Positions 28,855 to 36,969 of a DNA stretch of 37,609 nt are shown here, in pieces. The notes beneath the pieces were generated by a model. It was not told the DNA's origin, did not search any database, and saw nothing but the letters and a program-made list of their open reading frames with translations. The stretch is taken from positions 1 to 37,609 of the forward strand of contig JAWOCQ010000060.1 in NCBI GenBank assembly GCA_046483725.1. Reading direction: 5' to 3'. Position 1 is the first letter of the stretch, and each line of letters opens with the position of its first letter. The position numbers and the translations under genes are program-made. The DNA is from T3SED10-47 sp046483725. GTDB taxonomy: Bacteria; Bipolaricaulota; Bipolaricaulia; Bipolaricaulales; Bipolaricaulaceae.

Positions 28855-31467
28855 ATGGACGGGCATACGTTGCGCAGGATGTACTTGGAGTATTTCAGGA
28901 GGCAAGGCCATCAGGTTATGCCTTCCTCCAGCCTTCTTCCGGACGACCCGACGTTGTTGTTTACGTCGGCGGGCATGGTGCAGTTTAAGGACATATTCTG
29001 GGGGAAGGTTCACCCGCGCTATTCACGGGCAACGACCTGTCAGAAGTGCATCCGCACGAACGACATAGAACGAGTGGGTACGACAGCCTATCACCATACG
29101 TTTTTCGAGATGCTGGGTAACTTCTCCTTTGGGGACTACTTCAAGGAAGGAGCCATTACGCTGGCCTGGGAGTTCCTCACGCGCGAGCTCGGTCTGAACC
29201 CCGAGCGCCTGTGGGTGTCGGTATACGAAGAGGACAAGGAGGCGGAAGACATCTGGGTTGACGTCGTGGGCATACCCCCTGAGCGGCTGGTCCGCCTGGG
29301 CAAAGAGGATAACTGGTGGGGGCCGGTGGGGGATCGTGGACCGTGTGGCCCGGACACCGAGGTTTTCTGGGACTGGGGAGAAGAGCTTGCCTGCGGGTCT
29401 GACTGCGCCGGGCCGGCCTGTGACTGCCCAAGATTCAGCGAGATATGGAATTTGGTGTTCATCCAGTTCGATGCCCAGCCCGACGGTAAGCTGTTAGAAC
29501 TCGACCGCAAGAACATCGACACCGGCATGGGGTTGGAGCGTACCGTGGCTGTGTTGCAAGGTGTGATGAGCGATTTCGACACCGACCTTTTTGCGCCGGT
29601 GGTCCGGGCGGTGGAAGAGCTGGCCGGCGGCCGCTGCCAGGGAGACAAGCAGATCCCGCGCAATGTGATTGCCGACCACATCAGGGCCCTGGTTTTTCTG
29701 GTGGCCGATGGTGTGCTTCCGGCAAACGAGGCCCAGGGGTACGTCCTGCGTCGTATTCTCCGCCGGACTGTGCGGGCGGCCGATCGCCTGTCGCTGCCTG
29801 CGGGAGCGCTGGCGAAGCTCGTTCCGCCCGTGGTCGAGTCGCTAGGCGAAGTCTACCCGGAGATCGTTGAGCGACGTTCCCTGGCCGAGCAGGTTATCTC
29901 GTGGGAGGAGCAGGCCTTTCGGCGCACGCTGCGCACCGGTGAGGCCCAGCTTCGCCAGGCGATGGAGGGGCTCAACGAGGGCGCTCAGCTCCCGGGGAGG
30001 GTGGTGTTCGAGCTCTATGATACATACGGCTTCCCGGTGGAGTTGACCGAGGAGATCGCCGGCGAGGCAGGCATAAGCGTGGACCGCGCGGGCTTCGAGC
30101 AGGAAATGGAACGACAGCGGGCTCGCTCAAGACAGGCTGTCCAGTCAGAAGAGGGCATTTCGGTCAAGGAAACTGCTGAGGTAATTAGGGAGACCAAGTT
30201 CGTGGGCTACGACTGCCTGGAGATGGAGGCTGAGCTGGTGCTGATCACCGACACCGAGGGGGCGGCGCAGCAGCGGGCAGAGGAGGGGGACTGGCGGCTT
30301 GCGTTTCCTGAGGCGCCCTTCTACGCGGAGGCGGGAGGGCAGGTGGCCGACACCGGTTGGGTGGTGAACCTTTCACGGATGGCCCGGGCCGAAGTCCGCG
30401 ACGTACAACAGACTCCGCAGGGGACAGTTCACATCGCACGGGTCCTCGAGGGCGAGTTCCGGCAGGGGGACAGGTGTCGGCTTCAGGTGGACGGGGCGCG
30501 CCGTCGGGCCATCGAGCGGGCCCACACGTCAACACACCTTCTTCATGCCGCCCTGAGAGAGACTGTTGGGGAGCACGCCATCCAAGCCGGTTCCTGGGTC
30601 GGCCCCGAGGAGGTGCGGTTTGACTTCACTCACTTCGCCTCTTTGTCCGACGAAGAGCGTGCGCAGGTGGAACAGAGGGCGTTCGCTGCCGTGCTCGGCG
30701 ACCTGGAGCTGCGAATACGCCGGATGTCACTGGAGGAGGCGGTCGCCGCGGGCGCCATGGCTCACTTCGAGGAGGAATACCGCGGTAGGGAGCAAGTACG
30801 GGTGGTGGAAGTGCCCGGCGTCTCTTGTGAGCTGTGTGGAGGGACCCACGTGCGGAGGACAGGGGAGATCGGGGCACTGGTCATCCTGGGCGAGGAGGCC
30901 GTGGGCTCTGGTACCAGGCGAATCCGCGCGCTGGTAGGCGAGAAGGCGCGGGAGCATTTTGCTTCTCTTAGGGAGGAGCAAAGGCGCATGGCCGGTCTGT
31001 TGGGTGTTCCCGAGGGAGAAGTGGAATCCGGAGTGGACCGGGCATTGGAGGAGCTCAGAGTCGCCCGGCGGCGGGCCGCGGCTTTGGAGGAAAAGCTCAC
31101 TGCTATGGATGCCGAACAGCTGAGCCGCCGCGCCGAGGAAATAGACGGGGTGCGCCTGTTGGGTGCTGTAGTGGAGGGTGGGCCGGAGCGGGCCAAGATG
31201 CTCGTCGATGCCTTGGCTGCCCGACTGGAGCGCTGCGCGGTTCTCCTGGGGACAGAAACTGACGAGCGCGCTGTCCTGGTGGCCAAGGTGGCCGATGCGC
31301 CACAGATCTCCGCTGGGGACCTCGTGCGCGTTGCCGCACAGGCGGTGGGGGGCAAAGGCGGAGGGCGTCCCACGTTTGCCCAAGGGGGCGGCCCCGACGC
31401 AGCGGCTCTGCCTCAGGCGGTGCGGGACGCGTTGGAACATGCTCGGGCAGCGCTCAAATCAGCCTGA
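28855..31467 (+). CDS. alaS: Alanyl-tRNA synthetase
   Basis: An 870-residue class II synthetase that charges tRNA-Ala and edits Ser/Gly mischarging. The N-terminal catalytic domain starts RRMYLEYFRRQGHQVMPSSSL and has FTSAGMVQFKDIF, TTCQKCIRTNDIERVG and FFEMLGNFSFGDYFKE. The middle carries ATP-site and tRNA-recognition parts (DTGMGLERTVAVLQG). The editing domain has HTSTHLLHAALRE (HxxxH) and CELCGGTHV (Cys...His), the four zinc ligands. The end GGKGGGRPTFAQGGGPDAAAL is the DHHA1/C-Ala domain. The frame is open 83 codons upstream, but the domain begins at 28855, where the start follows a -10 box by 6 nt without a Shine-Dalgarno sequence. Ends 14 nt inside the convergent dnaN gene. Confidence 0.97.
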   Translation: MDGHTLRRMYLEYFRRQGHQVMPSSSLLPDDPTLLFTSAGMVQFKDIFWGKVHPRYSRATTCQKCIRTNDIERVGTTAYHHTFFEMLGNFSFGDYFKEGAITLAWEFLTRELGLNPERLWVSVYEEDKEAEDIWVDVVGIPPERLVRLGKEDNWWGPVGDRGPCGPDTEVFWDWGEELACGSDCAGPACDCPRFSEIWNLVFIQFDAQPDGKLLELDRKNIDTGMGLERTVAVLQGVMSDFDTDLFAPVVRAVEELAGGRCQGDKQIPRNVIADHIRALVFLVADGVLPANEAQGYVLRRILRRTVRAADRLSLPAGALAKLVPPVVESLGEVYPEIVERRSLAEQVISWEEQAFRRTLRTGEAQLRQAMEGLNEGAQLPGRVVFELYDTYGFPVELTEEIAGEAGISVDRAGFEQEMERQRARSRQAVQSEEGISVKETAEVIRETKFVGYDCLEMEAELVLITDTEGAAQQRAEEGDWRLAFPEAPFYAEAGGQVADTGWVVNLSRMARAEVRDVQQTPQGTVHIARVLEGEFRQGDRCRLQVDGARRRAIERAHTSTHLLHAALRETVGEHAIQAGSWVGPEEVRFDFTHFASLSDEERAQVEQRAFAAVLGDLELRIRRMSLEEAVAAGAMAHFEEEYRGREQVRVVEVPGVSCELCGGTHVRRTGEIGALVILGEEAVGSGTRRIRALVGEKAREHFASLREEQRRMAGLLGVPEGEVESGVDRALEELRVARRRAAALEEKLTAMDAEQLSRRAEEIDGVRLLGAVVEGGPERAKMLVDALAARLERCAVLLGTETDERAVLVAKVADAPQISAGDLVRVAAQAVGGKGGGRPTFAQGGGPDAAALPQAVRDALEHARAALKSA

Positions 31468-32593
31468 CGGGCATGCACACGTAGATAAACCCCTCGTCAC
31501 CGGGGGCGATCTCCCCGGAAGGCTCCAGGAGGCCCGCACGGTCGGAAGCCGAGAGCCACAGGGCAACTTGTTCTGAACTCATGCGGCGCAGCGCATCGAT
31601 GAGGTACTCCGCTCTAAACGCAATCTCCAGGCTCTTCTCCGCGGGCTTTGACAAGCGAACCCGCTCCTTCCCCGCACCTTTTTGCTTGGAGGCGGAGGAG
31701 AGCTCCACCGCGGACTCCTTTTCGGTAATCTTGAGATTGACCGCCCCCGATTCCTCGGCCGCTGTGATCTCTATGCGCCGCAGGGTTTCCAACAATGGCT
31801 CCCTGGGGAGGAAGAGGCCTAGGTCGGAGTCGTTGGGGATCACCCGTTGGAAATCGGGGAACTGTTCCTGTACTAAGCGGCTGGAGAACAGGACAGGCCC
31901 GGCCTCGAAATGGAGCTGCGCTTGGTCCTCGTAGAGCACCACCTCTTCGGCCCCGACGTGGCTCAAAACCCGCTGCAGATCGCCCAGGCTCTGCGCATCG
32001 ATGAGGAACGATCCCTCGTACCCCTCAGGCAGATCAGAGGCGGTTACTTGTTTCACCGCCAGGCGGTATCCGTTGGTGGCGGCCAGTTTTAGCCCCTCTT
32101 CTGAGAACAGGAGATCTACCCCGGTGAGGGCGAGGCGTGTCGTCTCGGAGGCCTTCAGGGCGGCAAAGGAGGTCTGCGTAATGGCTTGCATGAGGCGGTC
32201 TCGAGGGATACGGCAGCGGGGCGTCTCCGGGGGGCGGGGAAGCTGTGGGAACTCGTCTGCGGGGAAGGAGAGCAGTTCGAAGTCCGCCTCTCCGCAACGC
32301 AGGCGCACCTGGCCGTCCGACTCGGTCAGAGTTATCTCTGCATCCTCCGGCAGCCGGGTGGACAGCTGTGTCAACACCTGCCCGGGACACACCACAGTGC
32401 CCTCGGAGGAGACCTTTGCCGGAACCTGACAACGGATTGAACGCTCGAGATCGGTGGCCCCCAGCTCCAAGCCGTTTGCCCGGGCTTGCAGATGTATCCC
32501 TCCCAGTATGGGCATGGAACTACGGGCGGCCAGTGCATGTCCCACTGCTCTTACACCGAATATTAAGTCTTCACGGGCACAGACAATCTCCAT
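31454..32593 (-). CDS. dnaN: DNA polymerase III beta sliding clamp
   Basis: A 379-residue clamp that encircles DNA and tethers DnaE. It opens MEIVCAREDLIFGVRAVGHALAARSSMPILGGI. The three domains follow, with LELGATDLERSIRC, LTGVDLLFSEEGLKLAATNGYRLAV (the clamp signature, near residue 170) and the C-terminal EGFIYVCMPVRLI with the usual MPxRL end. The ATG has AGGAGGGG upstream. dnaN normally lies beside dnaA at the origin, but here it follows lspA and tmk, and I see no DnaA boxes around it. Overlaps alaS by 14 nt, tail to tail. Gap of 91 nt to tmk. Confidence 0.96.
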   Translation of the reverse strand: MEIVCAREDLIFGVRAVGHALAARSSMPILGGIHLQARANGLELGATDLERSIRCQVPAKVSSEGTVVCPGQVLTQLSTRLPEDAEITLTESDGQVRLRCGEADFELLSFPADEFPQLPRPPETPRCRIPRDRLMQAITQTSFAALKASETTRLALTGVDLLFSEEGLKLAATNGYRLAVKQVTASDLPEGYEGSFLIDAQSLGDLQRVLSHVGAEEVVLYEDQAQLHFEAGPVLFSSRLVQEQFPDFQRVIPNDSDLGLFLPREPLLETLRRIEITAAEESGAVNLKITEKESAVELSSASKQKGAGKERVRLSKPAEKSLEIAFRAEYLIDALRRMSSEQVALWLSASDRAGLLEPSGEIAPGDEGFIYVCMPVRLI

Positions 32594-32684
32594 CTCCCCT
32601 CCTAGCACTCACCAGAGCCTCCTCGGGATCCCGTCCCCCGGCCATCGCAAGCTTCCCCCTCTTTGTAGACTCAGAAGGATCATA

Positions 32685-33275
32685 TCAGGGGAGCGGCAGA
32701 CGGGCCAGGATGTTTTGACACACTTGTTCGGGGGGCAGGGTGGCATCGATAACATGAGCTCCAGGCTGCGTTTCCAGCAGTGTGAGGTATGCTTCGCGAA
32801 CCTTGGCGAAGAACGCCAGGCCCTCTTCCTCAAACCGATCACGCCGGCCGGTACGCTCGTAGGCGATCTCGGGGGGCAGATCCAGTAGAAACGTGTGATC
32901 TGACTCCAACCCGCCGGTGGCATGACGGTTCAGCTCATGAGCCAGCTCTGCGCCCAGTCCTCGAGCAATGCCTTGGTAGACCACGCTGGACAGGGCATAA
33001 CGGGAGCAGATGACCCAGCGCCCTTGCGCAAGCGCAGGCCGGATCACTTCCTCCACGTGCTCGTGGCGGTCGGCGACCATGAGGAGAAGCTCCGTTAGCG
33101 GCCTTAGCTTGCTGCAGGGCGATAGCAGCAGCCGGCGAAGCGCTGCTCCAGTGTCCGTGTCTCCAGGTTCGCGGGTGGTCACCGGGGAGATCCCCCTCTC
33201 CGCCAATGCATGTGCCAGGAGCTCCAGCTGGGTGCTCTTGCCCGACGCGTCCGGCCCCTCTAACACGATGAACAT
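32685..33275 (-). CDS. tmk: Thymidylate kinase
   Basis: A 196-residue kinase making dTDP from dTMP. P-loop GPDASGKST at residues 7-15, the EPGDT substrate loop, and the DRHEHVEEVIRPAL helix are all present. The LID-region arginines are in RTGRRDRFEEEG. One oddity: the usual CDRY/F motif reads CSRYALSSVVYQG, with Ser for the Asp. The ATG at 33275 gives the family length and is 5 nt after the lspA stop; the frame continues upstream inside lspA. Middle gene of lspA-tmk-dnaN. Confidence 0.94.
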   Translation of the reverse strand: MFIVLEGPDASGKSTQLELLAHALAERGISPVTTREPGDTDTGAALRRLLLSPCSKLRPLTELLLMVADRHEHVEEVIRPALAQGRWVICSRYALSSVVYQGIARGLGAELAHELNRHATGGLESDHTFLLDLPPEIAYERTGRRDRFEEEGLAFFAKVREAYLTLLETQPGAHVIDATLPPEQVCQNILARLPLP

Positions 33276-33280
33276 GGGTT

Positions 33281-33721
33281 TCAGTTGGCCCTCCTTAAGA
33301 GTCCCCAAGTGATTAACGCGGCGCCGATCAGGATGGCACTGTCGGCTACATTGAACACGGGCCAGTAGGGTACCTGCACGAAGTCGAGAACGTAGCCCCA
33401 CCGGATCCGGTCGATGAGATTCCCCGCAGTCCCCGCCCACAGCAAAGCCACCCCCGGCCGGGGCGCCCACCAGGGTTTCCCGCTGAAAAGCGCCCAACCA
33501 GCGGCCAGAACCATGGTGGCGGAAAGCCCCAGCAACATCGTCGTGTGCCCCGGCAAGAGCCCGAACGCCCCGCCGGTGTTGTAGACCATAGTTAAACGTA
33601 GAATATCTCCCAGGACCGAAACAGATTCTCCTGGTGACAGGAGGGCCCCCGCGGCCCCCTTGGTCGCCTGATCGAGGGTCAAGACTCCCAGAGCAAGAGA
33701 TACAGATTTCCAGGCGCGCAT
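33281..33721 (-). CDS. lspA: Lipoprotein signal peptidase (signal peptidase II)
   Basis: A 146-residue inner-membrane aspartyl protease that cleaves prolipoprotein signal peptides. It has four hydrophobic segments and the family boxes: DQATKG near residue 17, YNTGGAFGLL near 47, AGTAGNLIDRIRWGYVLDFV with the first catalytic Asp, and FNVADSAILIG with the second. First gene of lspA-tmk-dnaN. Presence shows that lipoproteins are made. Confidence 0.95.
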   Translation of the reverse strand: MRAWKSVSLALGVLTLDQATKGAAGALLSPGESVSVLGDILRLTMVYNTGGAFGLLPGHTTMLLGLSATMVLAAGWALFSGKPWWAPRPGVALLWAGTAGNLIDRIRWGYVLDFVQVPYWPVFNVADSAILIGAALITWGLLRRAN

Positions 33722-33947
33722 CCTAGTCCGCAGTCTTCCCCAAACCGAAGTGGGGCAAAAAAGAAAAGAGGATAGCGCTGACCTGTGGGTGAGTGGAGAT
33801 CACGATCACAGCTGGGCGGCTGCAACAGCTTCCCAGTAAGACTCATGACCCCCAACTGGTTTCGGGACCGGTCTCTGACCGACGCTCAACGAACTGTGCT
33901 ACTGAGTGTCTGGAACGGAGCCATGGATTCGCGATCCCGAGCCACGC

Positions 33948-33953
33948 TATACT
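33948..33953 (+). promoter_or_regulatory. -10 box of the secreted hydrolase gene
   Basis: TATACT followed after 5 nt by the proposed ATG. No clear -35 box. It again suggests a transcript starting at or next to the start codon. The 225 nt between lspA and this box hold no gene with recognisable content. Confidence 0.45.
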
Positions 33954-33958
33954 GGGAC

Positions 33959-34930
33959 ATGCTTGGTCTGAGCCGGGGGGTTAGTCCGATCGGTGGGGTT
34001 TTGGTGCTCAGTTTGTTTATTGCTACGCTGCCCAGTGTTACCCAGGGGTCAGACTACAGCCAGCCCGGTCCGTGGGAGGTGGAACTTCGGGAGGAGAGCC
34101 TGACGGTGCCGGGGGAGCGTCGTCCGCTTAAGATAATCCTGGCTCTTCCCGTGAAAGCTGATGCTGGTGCCGCGCCATTGGTCGTGTTCAGCCACGGATT
34201 TCTGCTAGAAGGGAGTGACTACCAATCTTACGGCCTGCACTTGGCGTCAAACGGCCTGGCGGTCGCCCTGCCCACGTATCGGATGACCCTGTTGGATGCG
34301 GATCATGGACGTCTGGCAGTGCAATTACAGCTGGTGGTTGATCATCTGGCGCGGGAAGCCGACGGTGGTTCGCTATCGGGACTAGTTGACGCCTCACGTT
34401 TAGGTTTGGCGGGACACTCTCTGGGGGGGAAGCTAAGCTTCATGGTGGCCACACAATCAGCTTCTCCGGTGGCAGTGGCGGGGATCGATCCGGTGGATGG
34501 CGGAGGTCCGGGGGGCGGCGATGATGATAGATTCCCTGCTGTCGTTCCCGGAAGAATGGCAGAGCTGCGTGTCCCCATACTGCTTATTGGGGCGGAATTG
34601 GGGGGAGAGGTGCGCTTCGGACAGGCATGCGCGCCTGAAGACCGCAACTACCAACGCTTCTTCGAGGCTGCATCGGGGAATGCGATTGAGATCACTCAGT
34701 TGGACGCTGGCCACATGCAGTACCTTGATGATCCAGGCTGTGGATTTGCCTGCCTAGTGTGCGTCCAGGGCTCCGCCCCTTCCGAGGAGATACGCCTCAG
34801 CGCTCATGCCTATCTGACAGCGTTCTTTGTGGGGCATCTCGAGGGCCGCGCTGAAGCACTCACCTGGCTTGAGCACAAGCTCGCCGAGGACGGAGAGGCT
34901 GGTCGTATAGTCGTTCGCCGAAAAGACTAA
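33959..34930 (+). CDS. Secreted chlorophyllase-like alpha/beta hydrolase
   Basis: A 323-residue exported hydrolase. The signal peptide has the core GVLVLSLFIATLPSV, cut near GSDY. The fold is alpha/beta hydrolase: LVVFSHGFLLEGSDYQSYG (oxyanion turn), LGLAGHSLGGKLSF with the nucleophile Ser, and LDAGHMQYLDD with the catalytic His. GQACAPEDRNYQRFF and the late GHMQYLDDPGCGFACLVC resemble chlorophyllases, which have CAPxGxNHxxFF and GHMDMLDD in the same places (from memory). Chlorophyll is unlikely as substrate in an anaerobe; another ester is more plausible. An open extension upstream of 33959 carries no signal-like start. Stand-alone gene. Family call good, substrate unknown. Confidence 0.82.
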   Translation: MLGLSRGVSPIGGVLVLSLFIATLPSVTQGSDYSQPGPWEVELREESLTVPGERRPLKIILALPVKADAGAAPLVVFSHGFLLEGSDYQSYGLHLASNGLAVALPTYRMTLLDADHGRLAVQLQLVVDHLAREADGGSLSGLVDASRLGLAGHSLGGKLSFMVATQSASPVAVAGIDPVDGGGPGGGDDDRFPAVVPGRMAELRVPILLIGAELGGEVRFGQACAPEDRNYQRFFEAASGNAIEITQLDAGHMQYLDDPGCGFACLVCVQGSAPSEEIRLSAHAYLTAFFVGHLEGRAEALTWLEHKLAEDGEAGRIVVRRKD

Positions 34931-34980
34931 GCAGTAAACGGCCCAGTGCCCTGCTTTCTGCAACACATGAACTGTCGCCC

Positions 34981-35733
34981 TCAGAGATCGTCATCTCCCA
35001 ACTCATCGGGGTCAAACAGTTCCCTGGGAAGCTCCTCGATGCGGGCCTCCAGAATAGTCAGGCGAGTTGTGTTCCCCTCGATAAGGGCGTTTTCCACAAG
35101 CTGGCTTTGGGCGTAAAGGTCACCTTCCAGTTCCTCGTATGACTCGACGATCACGGTGTATAAGAGTGCATCAGTTGCAGAATAAAGGAGTAGCTCCTGC
35201 GGGTGCAGGGATTCGGGATCGACGAAAACAGCCAAAGATTGGAACGCGACGTCCGGCCGCAATGCATCGAGTTCCAGCTTCCACAGGGCGCTATTATCCA
35301 CTACCGAGCGTGACTCCACGCTGTAATTGCCCTCAAATCGCACACCGCTTATCTGGGCCACTGGGGCATCGCCAAACGCCACTTGGGTCGCCGAAGTGCG
35401 AATGGGCTCGAACAGTTCCGGTTGCCAGAAGTAGGTCCCACTGGGAACGCTCAAGAACACCTGGCCTGCAAGCTCCTCGGGGCTCTGGAATTCTATTCTG
35501 ACATAGCTTTCATCATCTTCTTCCCGCAGCATGAGCTTCAGGCGTGATGTGCTCACCTCATCAGGGGTTTCCGCCATGACCTCCACGTCCAGCGTGGTGG
35601 ACGCTGAGCTCAAGAAACGCGCCCCGTCCATCGACCGCAGGAGTTCCTCGTCCGAAGGAGTGTCCAATGCCGCGGCACTTCCTACTACGGACAGTACCAA
35701 CGTCGCAACTGCTATTGTCGAAATCATCCTCAT
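34981..35733 (-). CDS. LolA-like outer-membrane lipoprotein-sorting protein
   Basis: A 250-residue exported protein of the LolA/LolB-like lipoprotein-carrier class. Signal peptide STIAVATLVLSVVGSAAA, then DTPSDEELLRSMDGARF. The beta-rich middle RLKLMLREEDDESYVRIEFQSPEELAGQVFLS and YFWQPELFEPIRTSA is typical of proteins found beside MacB/FtsX permeases. It ends in an acidic tail (FDPDELGDDDL). Start ATG has AGGGGAGGTG upstream. It follows two permease genes with a 14-nt gap, so it is the last known gene of an export operon. Whether it moves lipoproteins or another hydrophobic ligand is unknown. Confidence 0.82.
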   Translation of the reverse strand: MRMISTIAVATLVLSVVGSAAALDTPSDEELLRSMDGARFLSSASTTLDVEVMAETPDEVSTSRLKLMLREEDDESYVRIEFQSPEELAGQVFLSVPSGTYFWQPELFEPIRTSATQVAFGDAPVAQISGVRFEGNYSVESRSVVDNSALWKLELDALRPDVAFQSLAVFVDPESLHPQELLLYSATDALLYTVIVESYEELEGDLYAQSQLVENALIEGNTTRLTILEARIEELPRELFDPDELGDDDL

Positions 35734-35747
35734 ACTTGCACCTCCCC

Positions 35748-36959
35748 TTATATGCTGCGCAGGGCTTCGGCAACGGTGATCCGCGCGTTGCGCGAGGCCG
35801 GGTATAAACTGCTGATGATCGTAGCCAACAGTGCCGTGATAAACGGAATAACGAACACGCCAGCTGCAAGCTGCACACGGATCGGCTGGGGCATTAACGC
35901 CCCCGGAGGAGTCCAGGAGATCCCGAGGGCGTTGAACAACGCTCCCAAGACTCCTGCCACAAGCACACCCAGGACTCCGCCCATCAAGCCAACGATAGCA
36001 CCTTCCAGCACCAAGTCGCCGAACACTCTGATCCGCGATGTGCCCAAAGCGCGCAGCGTAGCTACCTCGCGAATGCGTTCCAGGAAGGCCATGGTAAGAA
36101 CTTCCAGGACGCTGAAGAAAACAAGCACAAATACCGCCAGGCCAACAAAGCTAGAGAATGCAGTCCAGAATACTTCCAGGGACTCGTATGTGGGGTTCAG
36201 CTCCTGCCAGGAGCGAGCTTCCAAAGGAAGCCCCATATCGATGAATCCGCTGTTCAGCTCTGATGTCACAGTCCGTGCGGAGTCGATGTCGTCCAGCTGG
36301 ATTATGAGGCGCTGTACTCCTGAGGTCCGCAGCAGCCGTTGGGCGAAGCCTAGCGGCACGAAGGCCAGTTGGTCTCCAAACTGCCCGTCATCGTAGCGGG
36401 CGATGCCGACCACCGTAGCCGTGGCCGCATTCAGTGCCCCGGCGGTGCTGTTGGTCGCTAGGTTGAGCCGTGTTCCGACCTCTGCTCCCAGCTTGCGGGC
36501 CAAGCCTTCGGAGAGAACGATCTCCCGGGCCCCGTCCTCCTCCAGTACCCGCCCGGCAAGGACGAGACAGTCATAGGCCTCCATGCAGTCCTCCGGTACG
36601 ACCCCTCTAAAGACGCCCAGGGTGCTACCTTCGCGATCGCCGATCAAGCCAGAGAAGCCAAGCTCCCACGTAACCGATTCCACTTCGGGACGTTCATCCA
36701 GCCGGAAAAGCACTTGGGACAACGTGTCAGGCGAGATCAAGGCATCCAGCCCGCTGCCCTGTCCGTCCAGCACCTGTGGGTCCGCGATCTGTACTGCACC
36801 ACTGACCATGGCCAGAGAGCGTTGGGTTGACTGTAGCGCCTCGCCTACAAACCCTTGGACGAAAGCCAGCAATGCCACCCCGATGACGATGACGGCGAGA
36901 CTAAATGCAGTGCGCCGGCGGTTCCGGAGTACGTTGCGCAATGCGACTTTAGGACCCAT
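35748..36959 (-). CDS. FtsX/MacB/LolC-type ABC permease
   Basis: A 403-residue permease. One membrane helix lies near the N-terminus (RRTAFSLAVIVIGVALLAFVQGFV), followed by a large periplasmic domain (about residues 45-260). Three C-terminal helices carry FVLVFFSVLEVLTMAFLERIREVATLRALGTS, the FtsX core, and end ITVAEALRSI. The RxREIATLRALG loop contacts the ATPase. The domain order is that of LolC/E and MacB. Gap of 10 nt to the upstream paralogous permease and 14 nt to the LolA-like gene. No ATPase gene in the window; it probably lies beyond the right edge. Confidence 0.9.
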   Translation of the reverse strand: MGPKVALRNVLRNRRRTAFSLAVIVIGVALLAFVQGFVGEALQSTQRSLAMVSGAVQIADPQVLDGQGSGLDALISPDTLSQVLFRLDERPEVESVTWELGFSGLIGDREGSTLGVFRGVVPEDCMEAYDCLVLAGRVLEEDGAREIVLSEGLARKLGAEVGTRLNLATNSTAGALNAATATVVGIARYDDGQFGDQLAFVPLGFAQRLLRTSGVQRLIIQLDDIDSARTVTSELNSGFIDMGLPLEARSWQELNPTYESLEVFWTAFSSFVGLAVFVLVFFSVLEVLTMAFLERIREVATLRALGTSRIRVFGDLVLEGAIVGLMGGVLGVLVAGVLGALFNALGISWTPPGALMPQPIRVQLAAGVFVIPFITALLATIISSLYPASRNARITVAEALRSI

Positions 36960-36969
36960 TCAGTCTCCT

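Noticed and set aside
32594..32684. Replication origin next to dnaN
   Set aside because: No TTATCCACA-like boxes or AT-rich unwinding stretch could be found, and dnaA is absent.
33733..33770. Hairpin with A-run between lspA and the hydrolase
   Set aside because: The stem is short and its T-run lies before, not after, the stem in both directions, so it is not a terminator.
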